Made by a program: the position numbers and the translations under genes | Assembly (NCBI GenBank): GCA_029339505.1 | Contig: JAQISU010000179.1 | Location: 8,462,001 to 8,526,000, forward strand | Length of the DNA: 64,000 nt | Direction: 5' to 3' | Source of the DNA: Unio delphinus | Lineage: Eukaryota > Mollusca > Bivalvia > Unionida > Unionidae | Shown: piece by piece, positions 49,089-62,085 of the stretch | Layout of the letters: every line of letters begins with the position of its first letter | Numbering within the stretch: position 1 is the stretch's first letter | Notes under the pieces: model-generated | The model's input: only the letters and a program-made list of their open reading frames with translations | What the model was told of the DNA's origin: nothing | Databases searched by the model: none

Positions 49089-49767
49089 TCCTAAATATAG
49101 ACTATACGAATATAGAGTAAAATATAGTATTACAAGAATAATTAATTTGAATCATGCGTGTGAAGCCAAAGTTAGAGATATCGAAAACAACGTACTGAGT
49201 ATAAAAACAATAATAGAATATTTATCTGAATCTGACCAGAAAGGTGCCACGATATATTTTCACCGAGAGAAAGCTTTTGATAGGTTGGAACATAACTAGA
49301 TTCGAAGAGTATTAGATACATTTGGTTTTGAGTTAAATTTCCAAAAATAAACTACACAAGTACAGGTAAACTGTACAGTTACGAAAAAGATTTGAAATTC
49401 AAAGATCAGTAAGGCAAGGTTGCCCACTATCAAATATAAATCATGACTAAACAGAACTACTTAAACTAGGAAACGAGAGGTAATTACCCAGGATTACCGC
49501 CACATTTAATAAAAATAAAGTGAAAGCTCTAGGGATTTATCATGGAAAAGGAGACGAAAATGAAAACTGCAAAGCAATGATAAAGCATATAGAAAATAAC
49601 TTGAATATTTGGACACTAACGCCATTTTGCCTAATAGAGTGGGCTAGAGTGGCCAAAACGTATATATAATAACAAAAATATTAAATCTATGGATTTTTAA
49701 AATGACATATTACCTAATATTGATAATGAAGCTATAAAATATTTGTGAGCATATAACGCCCACTGAA

Positions 49768-49916
49768 TAGCGGAGAACTCGCCCCATGGAGAACTCGCCC
49801 TGGGAGAACTCGCCCCATGGAGATCTCACCCTGGGAGAACTCATCCCAGGTGTCAGGAGATGTCGCCCCATAGTGGTCCGAGAAGTCGCCCCACTTTGCC
49901 TGGAGAAGTCTCCCCA
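49768..49916. repeat. Short GC-rich tandem array, unit about 16 bp
   Basis: Units vary around ggagaactcgccc(c/t)(a/g)(t/g): at least five in tandem, then three more diverged (gagatgtcgccccat, gagaagtcgccccac, gagaagtctcccc) at irregular spacing. It begins exactly where homology to A1 and A2 stops (49765), and is far more GC-rich than its surroundings. Confidence 0.85.
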
Positions 49917-51970
49917 ATGATAATATATACAGAAATAATTCTGAGATTTCGCCACATGGTTGTCAAGGCTTTATTTATTCTTGTTATTCTTGAACTTAGT
50001 AACTTATTAAATCTATAAAATTTGCAATTATATTTCAACTTTTCCATTTGATCAACTTCGCTTCTGTACATAACGAAACATAAGTGTTTTCTATCCCTTT
50101 CGCTCTGCTCTGCTCTTCAAATTATTAGATGCGTTTTATTTGGGAAAAAAGAGAGGATGTAAGCATGATGGCATGTCTGCAGTTTTAGATATAAAATGGT
50201 TCGAACATAATAACCTGGGCCATCCTGAGATGACGTTATGACACTGACTTTTATAACCCGAAATCGACTGAATTGGCTCTGTTCGTCAATAAGTCAAAGT
50301 GTTATGTTATTTATCTCTCTAACTGAACTTTTAATATGATTTTTCATTGAGATTTGCTAACCATTAACAAATTATACTTGAACTCAATAAACAAAAACAT
50401 TATTGATGCTTACTCAAGAAATGCGGTCGCTATCGAGTCAATCATCATGGCTAATGCGTAGAATTCGGAAAGATCAGTCCTACTACATCATTTAGTTTAT
50501 TTCTTCTTTTTTTTGTCGGTGTTCGTAATTTTATTATTTCTCAATAATAACAAACTTTTTCAAGTTAAAAGAGAAGTTTACAAAATATTTCACTACTAAA
50601 TTACCGATGTAAAATAAACAAGATTACGCTATTTATTAATATATAATAAAACCATCACGCGTACTAGACCCAAATTCACTAATGAGGCACAAATCAATGA
50701 CGCTGACACGTTAATTCATTATATACGTTTCTTACCTTAATGCATACATTTTTGCTGTATTAATATACGTCTATCATTCCAAAAAGGTCATGATACATAG
50801 GTAACACTTTTATGCACGGCGATTTTGTTGTTGTTGTAAAACAAGGGGTTTTGTGAGTATAAGAGGCGCTCAAAATTTACTTGTACATTTTATTATAAAA
50901 AATACAACCCAATAAATGGTTATTGTTGATGCATACCATTTTTTAAGTGCCATATGTTGTGATGTTCATTGGTTAAAACACTGGCATGACAGACAATTCA
51001 CTTAGAGAGTTATTATTGGTGTTAAACTGTGTTGAAATATGAGATGAAAACTGCGGATCTCTATAATTTTATATATTAAAGCGATGATTATTCATAGTAG
51101 TTTCTCTTATATGTGCACATCCAGAGCGCCAGTGTATGTTAACATTTACATGACGAAAAATGTTCCTTATTACTTTTCTTTTCTGTCTGTTTAGTACTAA
51201 TACAAACAATCTTGCAAATTCTTGGGTCTTTTTAAAGCGATAATTGATTTATTTTTGTAAAGTGTTTGTACGATGGTAAATAAATAAAAAAAAAAATGAT
51301 AAATTTAGGAGACTAAAATTTATTAATTATACGACGTACATTAGATAATGAAGGATTCGATTGTATTCTGAAAGGATTTACATCTCAGTCTCTATTGTAC
51401 ATACTGCTTTGTTTAAAGTCCAATGTTGAATAATATTACTGGCTATGTTCAGCGCAGAATCAATGGTATGTGTAGGATAATTTCTGTTTTGTAAATTTAT
51501 TCAACGAATTTTGTAATTGACAATCATCTGAAATGATACGTATATTTTCGACTGGCTATGTGCTATACCGTTTTTACATGACATGAGATGACACGACGAT
51601 TATTCCACATATTGGTGGATATTAGTTTCCTTGATATGAATATTTGTAGAGATAGTGTTATCACTATATTTTAAAATTACATTACATTTGAAAATGAATC
51701 ATGCGTACTAGATGCAGCATTAGTAAATTTAATTGTCGGGTGAAAATGATTTAGGCGATTAATACAATTTTACAGTTCTTCGGTTGACTGCTTACAGATA
51801 TAAATATGTCATCGAACAACCTGAACCAAAGGGATGGATTAAACTTTTCGTTTTGAAGAAAGTCCTTTTCAAATTTACCCATGAAAGGAAAGCATATGAA
51901 GGAGCCATATTAATACACATTGCTGTACTGATTATATATATATATGTATTTCGTATTATTAAATTGAAAA
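49917..51970. other. A3-specific insert, no gene recognised
   Basis: About 2 kb of AT-rich sequence without match in the other A copies. One plus-strand open stretch (51784-52002) has no known motif. No terminal repeats or target-site duplication were found at the insert borders. Confidence 0.4.
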
Positions 51971-51996
51971 TTATTATTTGGAGGGCTTATGAATAT

Positions 51997-52180
51997 TGGT
52001 GATGTTGGTTATACATTAAAATATTTACATATTTAATCAGGATTGGACTAGGTAATTCCACCCACCTCCTTCTCTCTATATAGTGTTTTTTTTTTTGTTT
52101 GTTTATGTAGTGGGCGTTACATGCGAACAAATATTTTATAGCTTCATTATTAATATTAGGTAATGAGTAAACATACATTG
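51997..52180 (-). repeat. Inverted LINE segment within A3
   Basis: Reverse complement of the connection-domain part found forward at 2620-2785 and 33280-33440. Its last roughly 50 bp (52130-52175) also match, inverted, the forward copy at 49690-49765. The joint at its left runs ggagggcttatg (forward LINE) straight into attggtgatgttgg (reversed LINE). Confidence 0.85.
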
Positions 52181-53407
52181 ATAATGAAAAATATTACCAA
52201 AAATTACAATTTCAAATAGAACATGTGGAAATAAAGTAGGATGGGGTATGGAAAAAATGATCTAAACTAGGATCTTTAAAGATACAAAGCCTCTGCTTCA
52301 AAATACATACATGATGCGCGGTTGACAGGAGAGGTCGCAATGAGACGGCATGTGATCAGACGATCACCAAATTGTCCACTGTGTAAAATTGCACCGTATA
52401 CAAAACACTATGTTACAACACAATGTATAAAAAGAGAAATAGAGGAAAGAAATCTTAACGGAGATAAATAAAAAAAAGGTATTACCGCAATGGAAACATT
52501 CTTTATCTAGACGGAAACTGTAATAAAAATATCCTTGATAACATTACAGAATTTATCGCGACACAATTAGGAAATATAATAATAGTTGAACATGTGTAGA
52601 TGTTCAATTGTAATGCGTTTCCCCCATAACATCGTTTTTTCTTACATTACAAGAAAACTAGAAGGGAACATCCCAAAGCTCGCAGTAGATAAAATACTCC
52701 AGTGAATATTGGTGATCAACTTGTGAATTAAAGACAACCCCAGAATTTGCCAATTTCAGAGATAATTGGAAAGCATACAAGAAGGACTTGCAATATTGCA
52801 CGTTAGTTATATCTTTAGAATATAAAGTAAATACTATGCCATTGACTTCATGATATCAAACGCAAAATGATAAGAGCGTATCATATAAGGATAACCTACC
52901 GTAACCGTAGCATTTTGCAGGGCAGGCTTCACTGTGAATTCGATGAAACGTTGATCTGGTTTTAATGGAACCCAACGATGTTCAAGTCCAATATATTTCA
53001 AGAATAAGTATTATTCAGATGAATGGTATACAGGAAATGTCTGGACTTAACAGCGGCATTGGGGTTTTAAGATGTCATAGGTTCTCATGTCATAAATGGG
53101 GATTTACTCACGGGTAAATGCCGGATATTGAGGGTATTACGATAGTATTGTATAGGCTAAATGAGATCAATTAGACAGGAGCCAAGCGAAGAATTTCCGT
53201 TACCTGTAATAATTGCGACTCATTAGAACTAATTGTGTTTACATACTAATAAACGTTAATGCCACCAACCTTAAACAATTATTCTATAGAGATATCTTAT
53301 TTGTACAAACAAAACGGCTACGTTTCAAGAAATCGGAGTTATTAGTATTAGATAACTCAGTTCAGCAGACTCTGGGATAGAAAATGCCGAATGTTTTTCT
53401 TTGTTAC

Positions 53408-53901
<494 letters not shown>

Positions 53902-54779
53902 GTATTTTATTTCTTTGTAAACCCACCCCTTATGGACTATAGTATATAGACTTTACTAACATCTACATGTCTGCACCTGTAGACTCAGTGAATAGAGGTG
54001 GAAAACGTTTTCCCCCTTGAGGGCATAAATCAAAGTCAACTCAATTATGCAGTATGGATTAGCCATATGCACATTTCACTGCCTCCCTACGAGTTTTTTC
54101 TGACATTATTGGCATTCTTATTTAATTAGAGATTAGGCACTATTGGAATCAATGGTTTGTTTTAACAGAGAAGCTAAGCTATCGTTTATTATCTTCTTTT
54201 TGTTTGGGTGGGTGGGGTCACCAGACCGATTTCCCTCCCCGCTTCCCCCTTACCCATTTAATGTTTTTTAGAAACAAGTGATGTGTAGTTATGTGTTTTT
54301 TATTTTTAATTTTCCATTTAAGTACATTTTTCCCATAGGTAAAAAATATATAGAATTTTGAATAGGGTATTTTTCAAAATTTATTTGTCCGATATTTTTT
54401 CTTTAGGATTGTTCTTCCTTGTCGGTTTTATGTACCAAATCTCAGAGTCTCTACCACTGTTCTTGTTTTTTTTGTCGACCTTGGCTAGAGGTCACTTATA
54501 TCTCGGGTGTGCTTATTGTTTTGGTGCTATATGTCTGTATGCTATATTTAAATATATACATTGGTGGTTTTTTTTTTGTTTTGTTGTAGGGACAGCCATG
54601 CTATATAAAATCTTACCCAGTTTTCTTATTTGGTTATGTTTAGTTTCCATGTCGGGTCATCACTTTATTTTTTAAAATGTATGTTTTAATTATTTAAATT
54701 TTGAGGAAAGTCTGGTTTCTTAGATTTTTATTTGGATTAAAGACACTTGATTTAATTAATGTATTTTCCTGTGTCGTTC

Positions 54780-55760
54780 TTTTTTTTGTGGAGGGGGAGG
54801 CACCATACATGTTTCCCCCGCCCATAAAAAAAGTAAAAAGTTTTTATGTTTATGTGTGTTCCCCCTGATATGTTGTTTGACTGTTTTTTATTTTCCATTT
54901 CTCTCCCCATTTAATTTTTCCCCATTGGGGTTATATGTTTGAAAAGGGGTATTTTTCTTCAATAGTGTACCTTAAGTAGATCATTACTAGATGGGATTTG
55001 ATCTACCCAAAACTAGTATTCTACTTTTGTTCTTTATTTATTTGACCATGGCTAGTGGTCACCTAGTATCCTTGTGTTTGCTATTTGCATTGGTGTTATT
55101 TGTATGTTGCTATATATAAGTCTATACTTTGTATTTTTGTAAGGATTCTTGTCATAGTTGTCTTACTTTGTGATATCTCTCTATGTGGGTTATCACATAA
55201 TTCTCTTTATTTAGATATAGTTTAAGTTAATTTTCAATTTTGTGTAAATTGAAGTTTATTTAATTAAAGGTTTACTGTGCTTCAATTTACTTTCTAATAA
55301 AATTTTAATTTTGTAGGTCCGTCTGCCTTGAGTCAGGACTTGTACGAATTTATTTAGTTGTACAATTCCTGACTCAATCGTATGATATTTTGTGAAGAGG
55401 GCAGCTAATAGGGGTCTGAATCATTTGTCGTCTAAGTGCCACTTCGCTCGTAAGTCAGGCGTTGTGGAGGTACGTGTAGATAATGCTCTGTACCTTTAGA
55501 GAGTCGATATCAGTCCAATGCCTCCAAACTCTGTCCCAATTTACATGAGGGTTTTCTTCTTCTACCTTATTTTTAATTACTTTTGTATCTAGTTCACAAA
55601 TCCAGTCGTATGTCTTATCCTTACTTAGTAGCCATAATTCTTTGTAGTCCCTATATCTATATAAAATTTATTTAATCCCCTTATATAAGTGTGGTGTGTC
55701 TATTTTCTTACTCATTTTGTTGTTTGTGTATATGTCTTGTTTGTTTCTCATTCCAAATCC
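54780..55760 (-). mobile_element. LINE piece IV (ORF2 C-terminus and 3' UTR)
   Basis: Minus reading from 55760 gives GLGMRNKQDIYTNNK, HLYKGIK, NWDRVWRHWTDIDSLKVQSI and the start of the zinc-knuckle region (SEVALRRQMIQTPISCPL, about 55400). The A/T-rich 3' UTR follows. It ends at 54780 with an A-run preceded by the tggtgcctcccc signature. Confidence 0.8.
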
Positions 55761-58640
55761 TTTTTTTGGGGGGGTGGGGGTGGCACCAGACAGATGCCCC
55801 CCCCCCCCCCTACAAAAAAAGAGTTTTTATGTGTGTTTGTTTTCCCCCAGGTATGTTGTTTTTTATTTTCATTTAACTCCCCATTTAATTTCTCCCCATC
55901 GGGGTTATATACATATATATATGATCCGGGGTATTTTTAGTATCCCTAGTGTTTCTTCTGTAGATCCTTACTAGGTGGGAATTGATCTACCCACAACTAC
56001 TAGTCTACTTTTGTATTTGTTTTGACCATGGCTAGGGGTCACCTATTTCCTTGTGTTTGCTATTTGTGTTGGTGCTATATGTATGTTGCTATATAAGGTA
56101 TATACCTTGTATTTGTGTAAAGGATTGCCATTTCATTCAAATTGTTTCACCCGTTGTCTTACTTTATGTCTTCTCTAAATGGAAGACATATATTTTTTTT
56201 TTGTTTTATTTATTATTATTTTATTTTTGTTTAATTTTAATTTGGAATTTTGTATAAATTGAAGTGTGTTATTTAAATATTTAGTATGCTTCAATTTATC
56301 TAATGATATTTATATTCTTAGGTCCGTCTGCCTTGAGACAGAATCTGTACGAATTTATTTGGTTGTACAGTTCCTTTCTCAATTTCGTCCGGCCTTTAAT
56401 TATTTACTTTACTTAAGATTGAGAAAATTTCAAAATTGTTTAAGTTCCCTTTTCATGGGAGCCATGTCTATTACGGGATATAGACATGGCAGATAAAGTA
56501 TGGATAGAGTATCCAGAGAAATAGTGGTACATTAGTAGAATAGTAATAAAATTTGATTTGTGGGTGGTTTTTCTCAAACTCTTCCACAGACCTGCTCACT
56601 TCGCGTAGCGCCATGTGATTTAACCCGATGGCGTCCTCATGTGTACTTTCCCCCTTACATAGTATATATAAATATCAGTAAGTATAATAAAAAAAATATT
56701 TATTGTGTTTTTTTTAATATTTTTTTTTTATTTTTTATTTTTTAAAATTTATTTTTATTTTTTATTTTAAATATTTAAAATTTCCAATATTTTTTAGTTT
56801 TCGAAGAAAACTATTCCTTAACCTTCATCAGTGGTCCACACTTTATAAGTGTCCTCGTTATAAAGTCCGTTATTTGTCTTATCAATTGTTTGTTAAAGTT
56901 ACCGTCAAGGAAGAGTAATTGGCGTCTGTCATATTTTTCTAGCTTCATTATTTCGATTATCAGTTTGATCCTTTCTTCCTTTGTTTCGTCACATTGCGTT
57001 ATTGTGTGGTATTTTGTATAAGGGACATTTCTGCATAGAGGGCAGCTAACAGGGGTCCGTATCATTCGTCGTCTAAGGGCCACTTAGCCAGTAAGTCAGG
57101 CGTTGTAAAGTTACGTGTATAATATACTTTGTACCTTTAGAGAGTTGATGTCGGACCAATGCCTCCAAACTCTATCCCAGTTAATATATGTAAATTCTGT
57201 CTCTATTTTAGTTTTGCTAGATTCTATTTCCAAAATATAGTCATATATGTCTTCTTTGTCTAGTTCCCATATATTTTGCTTATCTCTAAACCTATATAAA
57301 ATTTCTTTAATCCCGTTATATAATTGTGGTGCGTCTACTTTCTTAACTAATGTGTTGTTCGTGTATATGTCTTGTCTGTGTCTCATTCCCAATCCTATCC
57401 AAAAAATGTATAGTACTTCCCATGGTGTTTGTGGTGTGCTACTTATCCGTTTAAGTCTATTTAATATACTTTTAGTTTTAATTAGGAGGGGATTAGGTAT
57501 GGCTAATCCGCCCCCCTTTTTTTTTGCTCTATATAATGCCTGCTTGTTTATGTAATTTGTTTTGTAATTCCATATGTCATCTACTATTTCATTATCTATG
57601 GTTTTTAGTGTTTTATTGTTAATGTCCACAGTGTTTATTAAGTATGTCAAATTTGAATACATATATGTTTTTGCAACCTGTGAGCATTCTATTAGACTAA
57701 GTGGCAATTGTGCCCAGATATTTGTTACATCTTTTATTTTATTTTTATTTTTAAACAGTTTTCCTTCTCTGCATTTGCCCCGAAAAATATCCCCAGGGCT
57801 TTTACTCTATTTTTTTTTATCAGGTGTGAAGGTAATCCAGGGTGATTTCCCCCTCCAGTTGCCTATTTCTAGAATTTCTGTTTTATCATGATTTATTTGC
57901 AATCCTGAAGCTCTACCAAAAGCTTCATATTCCTTTTGAAGGTGTTTAAAGGAATTTGGATCATTTATAAAGTTCGTGCAATCATCAGCATGTTGTAGCA
58001 TCTTAAATTCCTCTTTTAAGTTTGGTATTCATATTCCCTTTACGTTTGTATTATTCTTGATCTTCATACTCAGGATTTCTATTGCTATTACGTATAATAG
58101 CATCGAAAGTGGGCAGCTTTGCCTCACTGATCTTTGGATTTCAAATTTTTCCGTTCTCTCCCCATTTACTTGTACATTTGCAGTTATTTTGTTGTATAAG
58201 ATTTCAGTCCAATTTTGGAAGTTATTTCCAAATCCAAATTTTTTCCAGTACTTTTTGTTTATAATTATGTTCTAATCTGTCAAAAGCTTTCTCCTGATCG
58301 AAAATTACCATAGCACATTTCGAGTTTGTCCCGTTTATAAAATTTATAATTGTCCTAATGTTAAGTATATTGTTATGCATGCTTCTATTTTTACCACCGC
58401 ATGTTTGATTAGTGTTCACTATGGTGTTTATCCCGTTCTTAATCCTATTAGCTAAAATTCTACTCAGTATTTTGTAATCTGTGTTTAGGAGGGAAATGGG
58501 CCTCCAGTTTTTTTTTAAAGCTGTTTTGTCACCTTTCCCTTTGTTAATGAGAGTAATCAATCCCTCCCGCATCGTTTTTGTCATTTTTTAGTAAAATATT
58601 GTTATATAAACCCTCTAAAATTGGTGCCACCTCACTTTGG
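55761..58640 (-). mobile_element. LINE piece III (RT to 3' end)
   Basis: The best-preserved ORF2 in the mosaic. RT entry is at 58584-58222 (NWRPISLLNTDYKILSRILA, then FDQEKAFDRLEHNYKQ). The catalytic region is at 58001-57807 (MLQHADDCTNFINDPNSF), followed by thumb/connection at 57707-57111 and the zinc knuckle CPLCRNVPYTKYHTITQC at 57083-56811. Four frame breaks. The 3' UTR (56810-55761) ends in the C-run/A-run terminus ctgtctggtgccacc. Confidence 0.82.
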
Positions 58641-60905
58641 TTTCTCATTCCAAATTCTAGCCAAAAATAGTATAATGCTTCCCAAGGTGATTGTGGAGTG
58701 TTACCTAACCTTTTAATCCTATTTATTATATTTTTACATTTAATTAAGAAGGGATTAGGTAAGGCTAATCTTTCCTTTAGTTTAGGTCTATATAATGTTG
58801 ACTTTTTTTATGTAGTGTGTCTTGAAGTTCCATATGTAATCTATTATTTTATTATCAATGGTTTCTAGTGTTTTATTGTTAATGTCCACAGCGTTTCGTA
58901 AGTATGTCATATTTGAATATATATATATTTTTGCAACATGTGAACGTTCCATTAGATTAAGTGGCATGAGTGCCCAGATATTTATTACTTCCTTTATTTT
59001 ATTTTTAACTTTAAGACAGTTTTCCTTTTCTTCATTTGCCCCGAAGAATATCCACAGGGCTTTTACTCTATTTTTAATTAAGTGGGGAGGTAAACCAGGA
59101 TGGTTTCCCCTCCAGTTTCCTATTTTTAAAATTTCTGCTTTATCATGATTTATTTGAGATCTCGAGGCTTTTCCAAAAGCTTTAGTTGTCAATTCTACCC
59201 CATTTATCAATAAAGTGTCTAGTGACTTCTCTCCCCATTTCCTTTTTCTTCCCTTTTATATAATTCCTTAGCCTGTTTGTATAGTTGGTGAAATTTACCC
59301 TTATTTCTATTCCCTTTGTATCCCATTCTTCTAGCTTTTCTAATTGTTTGGAGTAGCTCTCCTTATCCCTTATAGATGTTGTATCTTCGTTTAGTTTTCG
59401 TTATATTTCTACTATTTCCATTTGTTGAATCCGTTTACGTTTAGTTGAGTGATATATTGCTATATTTTTAACTTTTCTTTTAAATTTATCCCAATCAGAT
59501 ATTATATCAGCTACATTTTGTCCCTTTTCATTTGTAAGTTTTTTTTTTTTAGGGATTTCTTCTTTTATTTCTCTAATTAGTTGTGCATTGTTCAGAATTA
59601 AGTTATTTAATTTCCATTCTCCCTTTCCCCATCTACAATTTTTAATCACTATTTTCAATGTTATTTGTTTATGGTCTGAAATTTTGAAATCTAGAATTTG
59701 TGTTTTTTTTATATGTTTTATGTCCGAAATCAGATACATAAAATTTGTCTATTCTACTTGCTCCCTTTATTCCTTATAGTATATATATTCATGTGTATAT
59801 TCCGTTTTTAACAGATTCAAACGTCTATACACATCAGTTAAATTATTTCCTTTTATTAATTTACCCATATTTTCCATTAGTGCTAGGTCAGTGGTTGTTA
59901 ACTTTCCAGTTCGATCTACATTCTCCCCCACCCAGTTAAAATCTACCCCCCCCCCATAATTAGGTGTTCTGCAATGAAGCTATTTAAGTAGTTATTTAAG
60001 TTTATTAAGAAGTCATGGTGACTTTCCCTGGTTGCTGGACAATATATGTACATGATATGAATTTTATTAAGTTTTGAATGTGTAACTCTCCCCTTTAAGC
60101 TAGTGTCCTCTTTTAAAATTTCCCAATTTTGCTTATTTTTATATCTTATTATAGTCGCTATCCCCGCTTTAGTGTCATTGTAATTCCTATCGTTTGTGAC
60201 AACTGTCGCATCCATTTCCGATTCTAGTTCTGCTATCATTGTTTTGGAAAGTATATTATTATTAGTATCATGTCAAACTGTTTTAATTTTATCAGTTGTG
60301 CAATTTTAACCTTATCTATTCCGTTAGTGTTGATTGATGTGATACGGAAGTTTAGTTCTTCCATTTTTGGTTTTCCAGGTGGCTTATTTTATTTAAACTG
60401 ACATGAATATTAAGTAAGTATTTAAATAAATTATGATTTTTATTGTAATTATTGTTATTTAAATGTAAATTAAGTTGGGAGCATTGGCCCCACGTCCGTC
60501 CGTTCCCTATTGTCCGTTGTCTCCTTATTGTCAATGGTCTGTGTCATCTCTATTTCAGTTTCAGTTTCCAGGATTGTTTCCGTTTTGGGGTTTGATATTT
60601 GTGGTTCTTTGGATTCAGTTGAGTTTTCCGACGATTCTGAGGAGTCAGATAAGGCCGGTTCTTGATTTTGATTTTTTCTCTTTCTCGTATCCTTTTCCTT
60701 TGTTTGTGCTCCGATTTCTTCTGTAAGATTTCTTGTATGGTCGGGAATTCTACCTCCTCACTAGAGGAGGATCCCGACAAGGTTTTGCACTTTCTTTTGC
60801 GTTGGGGTGGTAATGGTGTCGATGTGAGCGGTTGCAGACCACTTAAATCCGATTCACATATTGTCTTAGTCATTTCTTCTGATTCCTCTTCCTTTTATTT
60901 TTCCA
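58640..60905 (-). mobile_element. LINE piece II (ORF1 end, endonuclease, late RT)
   Basis: The ORF1 C-terminal part (60873-60550) is serine-rich, then strongly basic (KKSEHKQRKRIREREKIKIK). ORF2 opens with ATG at 60364 (MEELNFRITSINTNGIDKVK). Endonuclease pieces are 60239-59943 (GIATIIRYKNKQNWEILKED) and 59739-59401 (ILDFKISDHKQITLKI, the SDH motif). After about 59215 the RT core is skipped, and late RT and connection sequence (59190-58700) follows directly (KASRSQINHDKAEILKIGNW). Confidence 0.78.
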
Positions 60906-60909
60906 GTAT

Positions 60910-61586
60910 TTTTAGTTATGTCCACAGAGTTATAAGGTATGTCAAATTTTAGTACATATATGTTTTTGCAACCTGTAAACGTTCTATTTTACTTAATGGC
61001 GTTAGTGCCTAGATTGTTATAATTTCCTTTATTTTTGTTTTAACGTTTTTGCAGTTTTTCTTTTCTTAATTTACCCTGAAGAATATCCCCAGGGCTTTAC
61101 TCTGTCTTTGATCAATTTCGGGGGCAATCCAGGATGATTCCCCCCTCCAGTTTCCTATTTTTAATATTTCCGTCATATCGTGGTTGATTTTGGACCCCGA
61201 TGCTTTTCCAAATAATTCATATTCCTTTTCAAGATGTTTGAAAGAATTATGGTCTCTTTTAAAGTTCGTGCAATCATCAGCATGTTGTAGCATCTTAAAT
61301 TTCTCCCTCAGGTTCAGAAAGTTTATACCGTCTATGTTGTTGTTATTCCTAATTTTTATGCGTAGAACTTCAATAGCTATTACGTATAATAACATTGATA
61401 GTGGGCATCCTTGCCGCACCGATTTTTGTATTTTAAATTTTTCCTTGATCGCTCCGTTTATCTGTACACTTGCAGTTATATCGTTGAACAGAATCTAAGT
61501 CCAATTTAGGCAGCTGAATCTAAAGCCGAATGTTTCCAGTACATTTTGTGCATAATTATATTCTAATCTATTGAATGCTTTTTCTT
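60910..61586 (-). mobile_element. LINE piece I (RT core)
   Basis: Starts at EKAFNRLEYNYAQ and includes SVRQGCPLSMLLYVIAIEVL and MLQHADDCTNFKRD. It stops in the QVAKTYMY region and is joined to ORF1 sequence of piece II. One stop lies in the first 40 codons. Confidence 0.82.
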
Positions 61587-61681
61587 GTTTATTATCTTCG
61601 AGCGCCAAAAAGGACGTTGTAGTAACTGAAACTTCCAGTTACTTAAGATTCATGTATCTAATTATAGATATTGTTCCGGGG

Positions 61682-61839
61682 TTGTTGTTGAGAACCACCG
61701 ACCTACGAGAAGCTACTGGCAAGCTTTCTCACATACCCACATTTGACGAATCTAAGACTCGAACCCACGCGGACAGAGGTGAGATGTCAGTGATCCGTAA
61801 CGAAAAGCGCTTTAGACCACTCGGCCATTTGGGGCCCTA
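61682..61839 (-). mobile_element. tRNA-derived SINE, reversed, with TSD
   Basis: Reverse complement of the 12730-12985 family: head ggggcc(c) at 61836-61831, B box (gggttcgagtc) at about 61760-61770, and a short CAA-type tail at 61682-61690. The 12-bp duplication attgttccgggg lies at 61670-61681 and 61840-61851. The unoccupied site attgctccgggg is at 34604-34615. Confidence 0.92.
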
Positions 61840-61944
61840 ATTGTTCCGGGGTAAAATTGAGCATGCAAAACACATTGCTCAAGAAACTCACAACCGTTTG
61901 GATTGCAATTAATTCGTATTCGTTGTTTGTTTTAAAGTTATGCG

Positions 61945-61986
61945 TATTTTCTGCATAACCGTTTAGTACCGGCATCGAGAAAAAAG

Positions 61987-62085
<99 letters not shown>

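Larger units (their letters stand above)
47430..52600 (+). mobile_element. Decayed L1/Tx1-like LINE fossil, A3
   Basis: Most complete of the three. It has endonuclease patches near 47440 and 47820, an ORF2 linker at 48195-48620, and the RT entry near 48660-48960 (GDGFTALFYSKF, then ITLLYTDLSKDPKTP). The RT core at 49140-49300 includes HREKAFDRLEHN, and RSVRQGCPL is near 49405. The C-terminal zinc knuckle reads CPLCKIAPYTKHYVTTQC near 52370-52425, and the last patch is LYLDGNCNKN near 52500. It is interrupted by a TA tract and by 49766-51970. No ADD box is left. Confidence 0.8.
47062..53400. repeat. Segmental duplication block A, copy 3 (longest)
   Basis: Counterpart of 1-3439 and 30609-34109. 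It retains about 430 bp of ORF2 linker (48195-48620) and a LINE C-terminus (about 52300-52600) missing from A1 and A2. It carries about 2.2 kb of extra sequence (49766-51970) and an inverted piece (51997-52180). The 620 bp conserved tail is at 52780-53400. Confidence 0.88.
54197..61586 (-). mobile_element. 7.4 kb mosaic of L1/Tx1-like LINE pieces under one TSD
   Basis: A 13-bp target-site duplication gtttattatcttc (54184-54196 and 61587-61599) brackets the insert; the empty site is at 34521-34533 in D1. All pieces are minus and head-to-tail. (I) RT, 61586 to about 60910. (II) ORF1 end, endonuclease and later RT, about 60905-58640. (III) RT to C-terminus and 3' end, about 58640-55761. (IV) ORF2 end plus 3' UTR, 55760-54780. 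(V) 3' UTR only, 54779-54197. Junctions III/IV and IV/V put the family's 3' terminus and A-run directly against an internal position of the next piece. Not a simple nest of separate insertions, because no inner TSDs were seen. Confidence 0.88.

Noticed and set aside
48857..49299. Plus-strand ORFs with internal Tyr-Ile repeats
   Set aside because: TA tract flanked by LINE fossil pieces; the RT-like end is covered by the LINE call.
54358..56745. Plus-strand ORFs rich in Phe, Leu and Cys that look like membrane proteins
   Set aside because: They read the T-rich complement of LINE 3' UTRs. The hydrophobicity is a composition effect.
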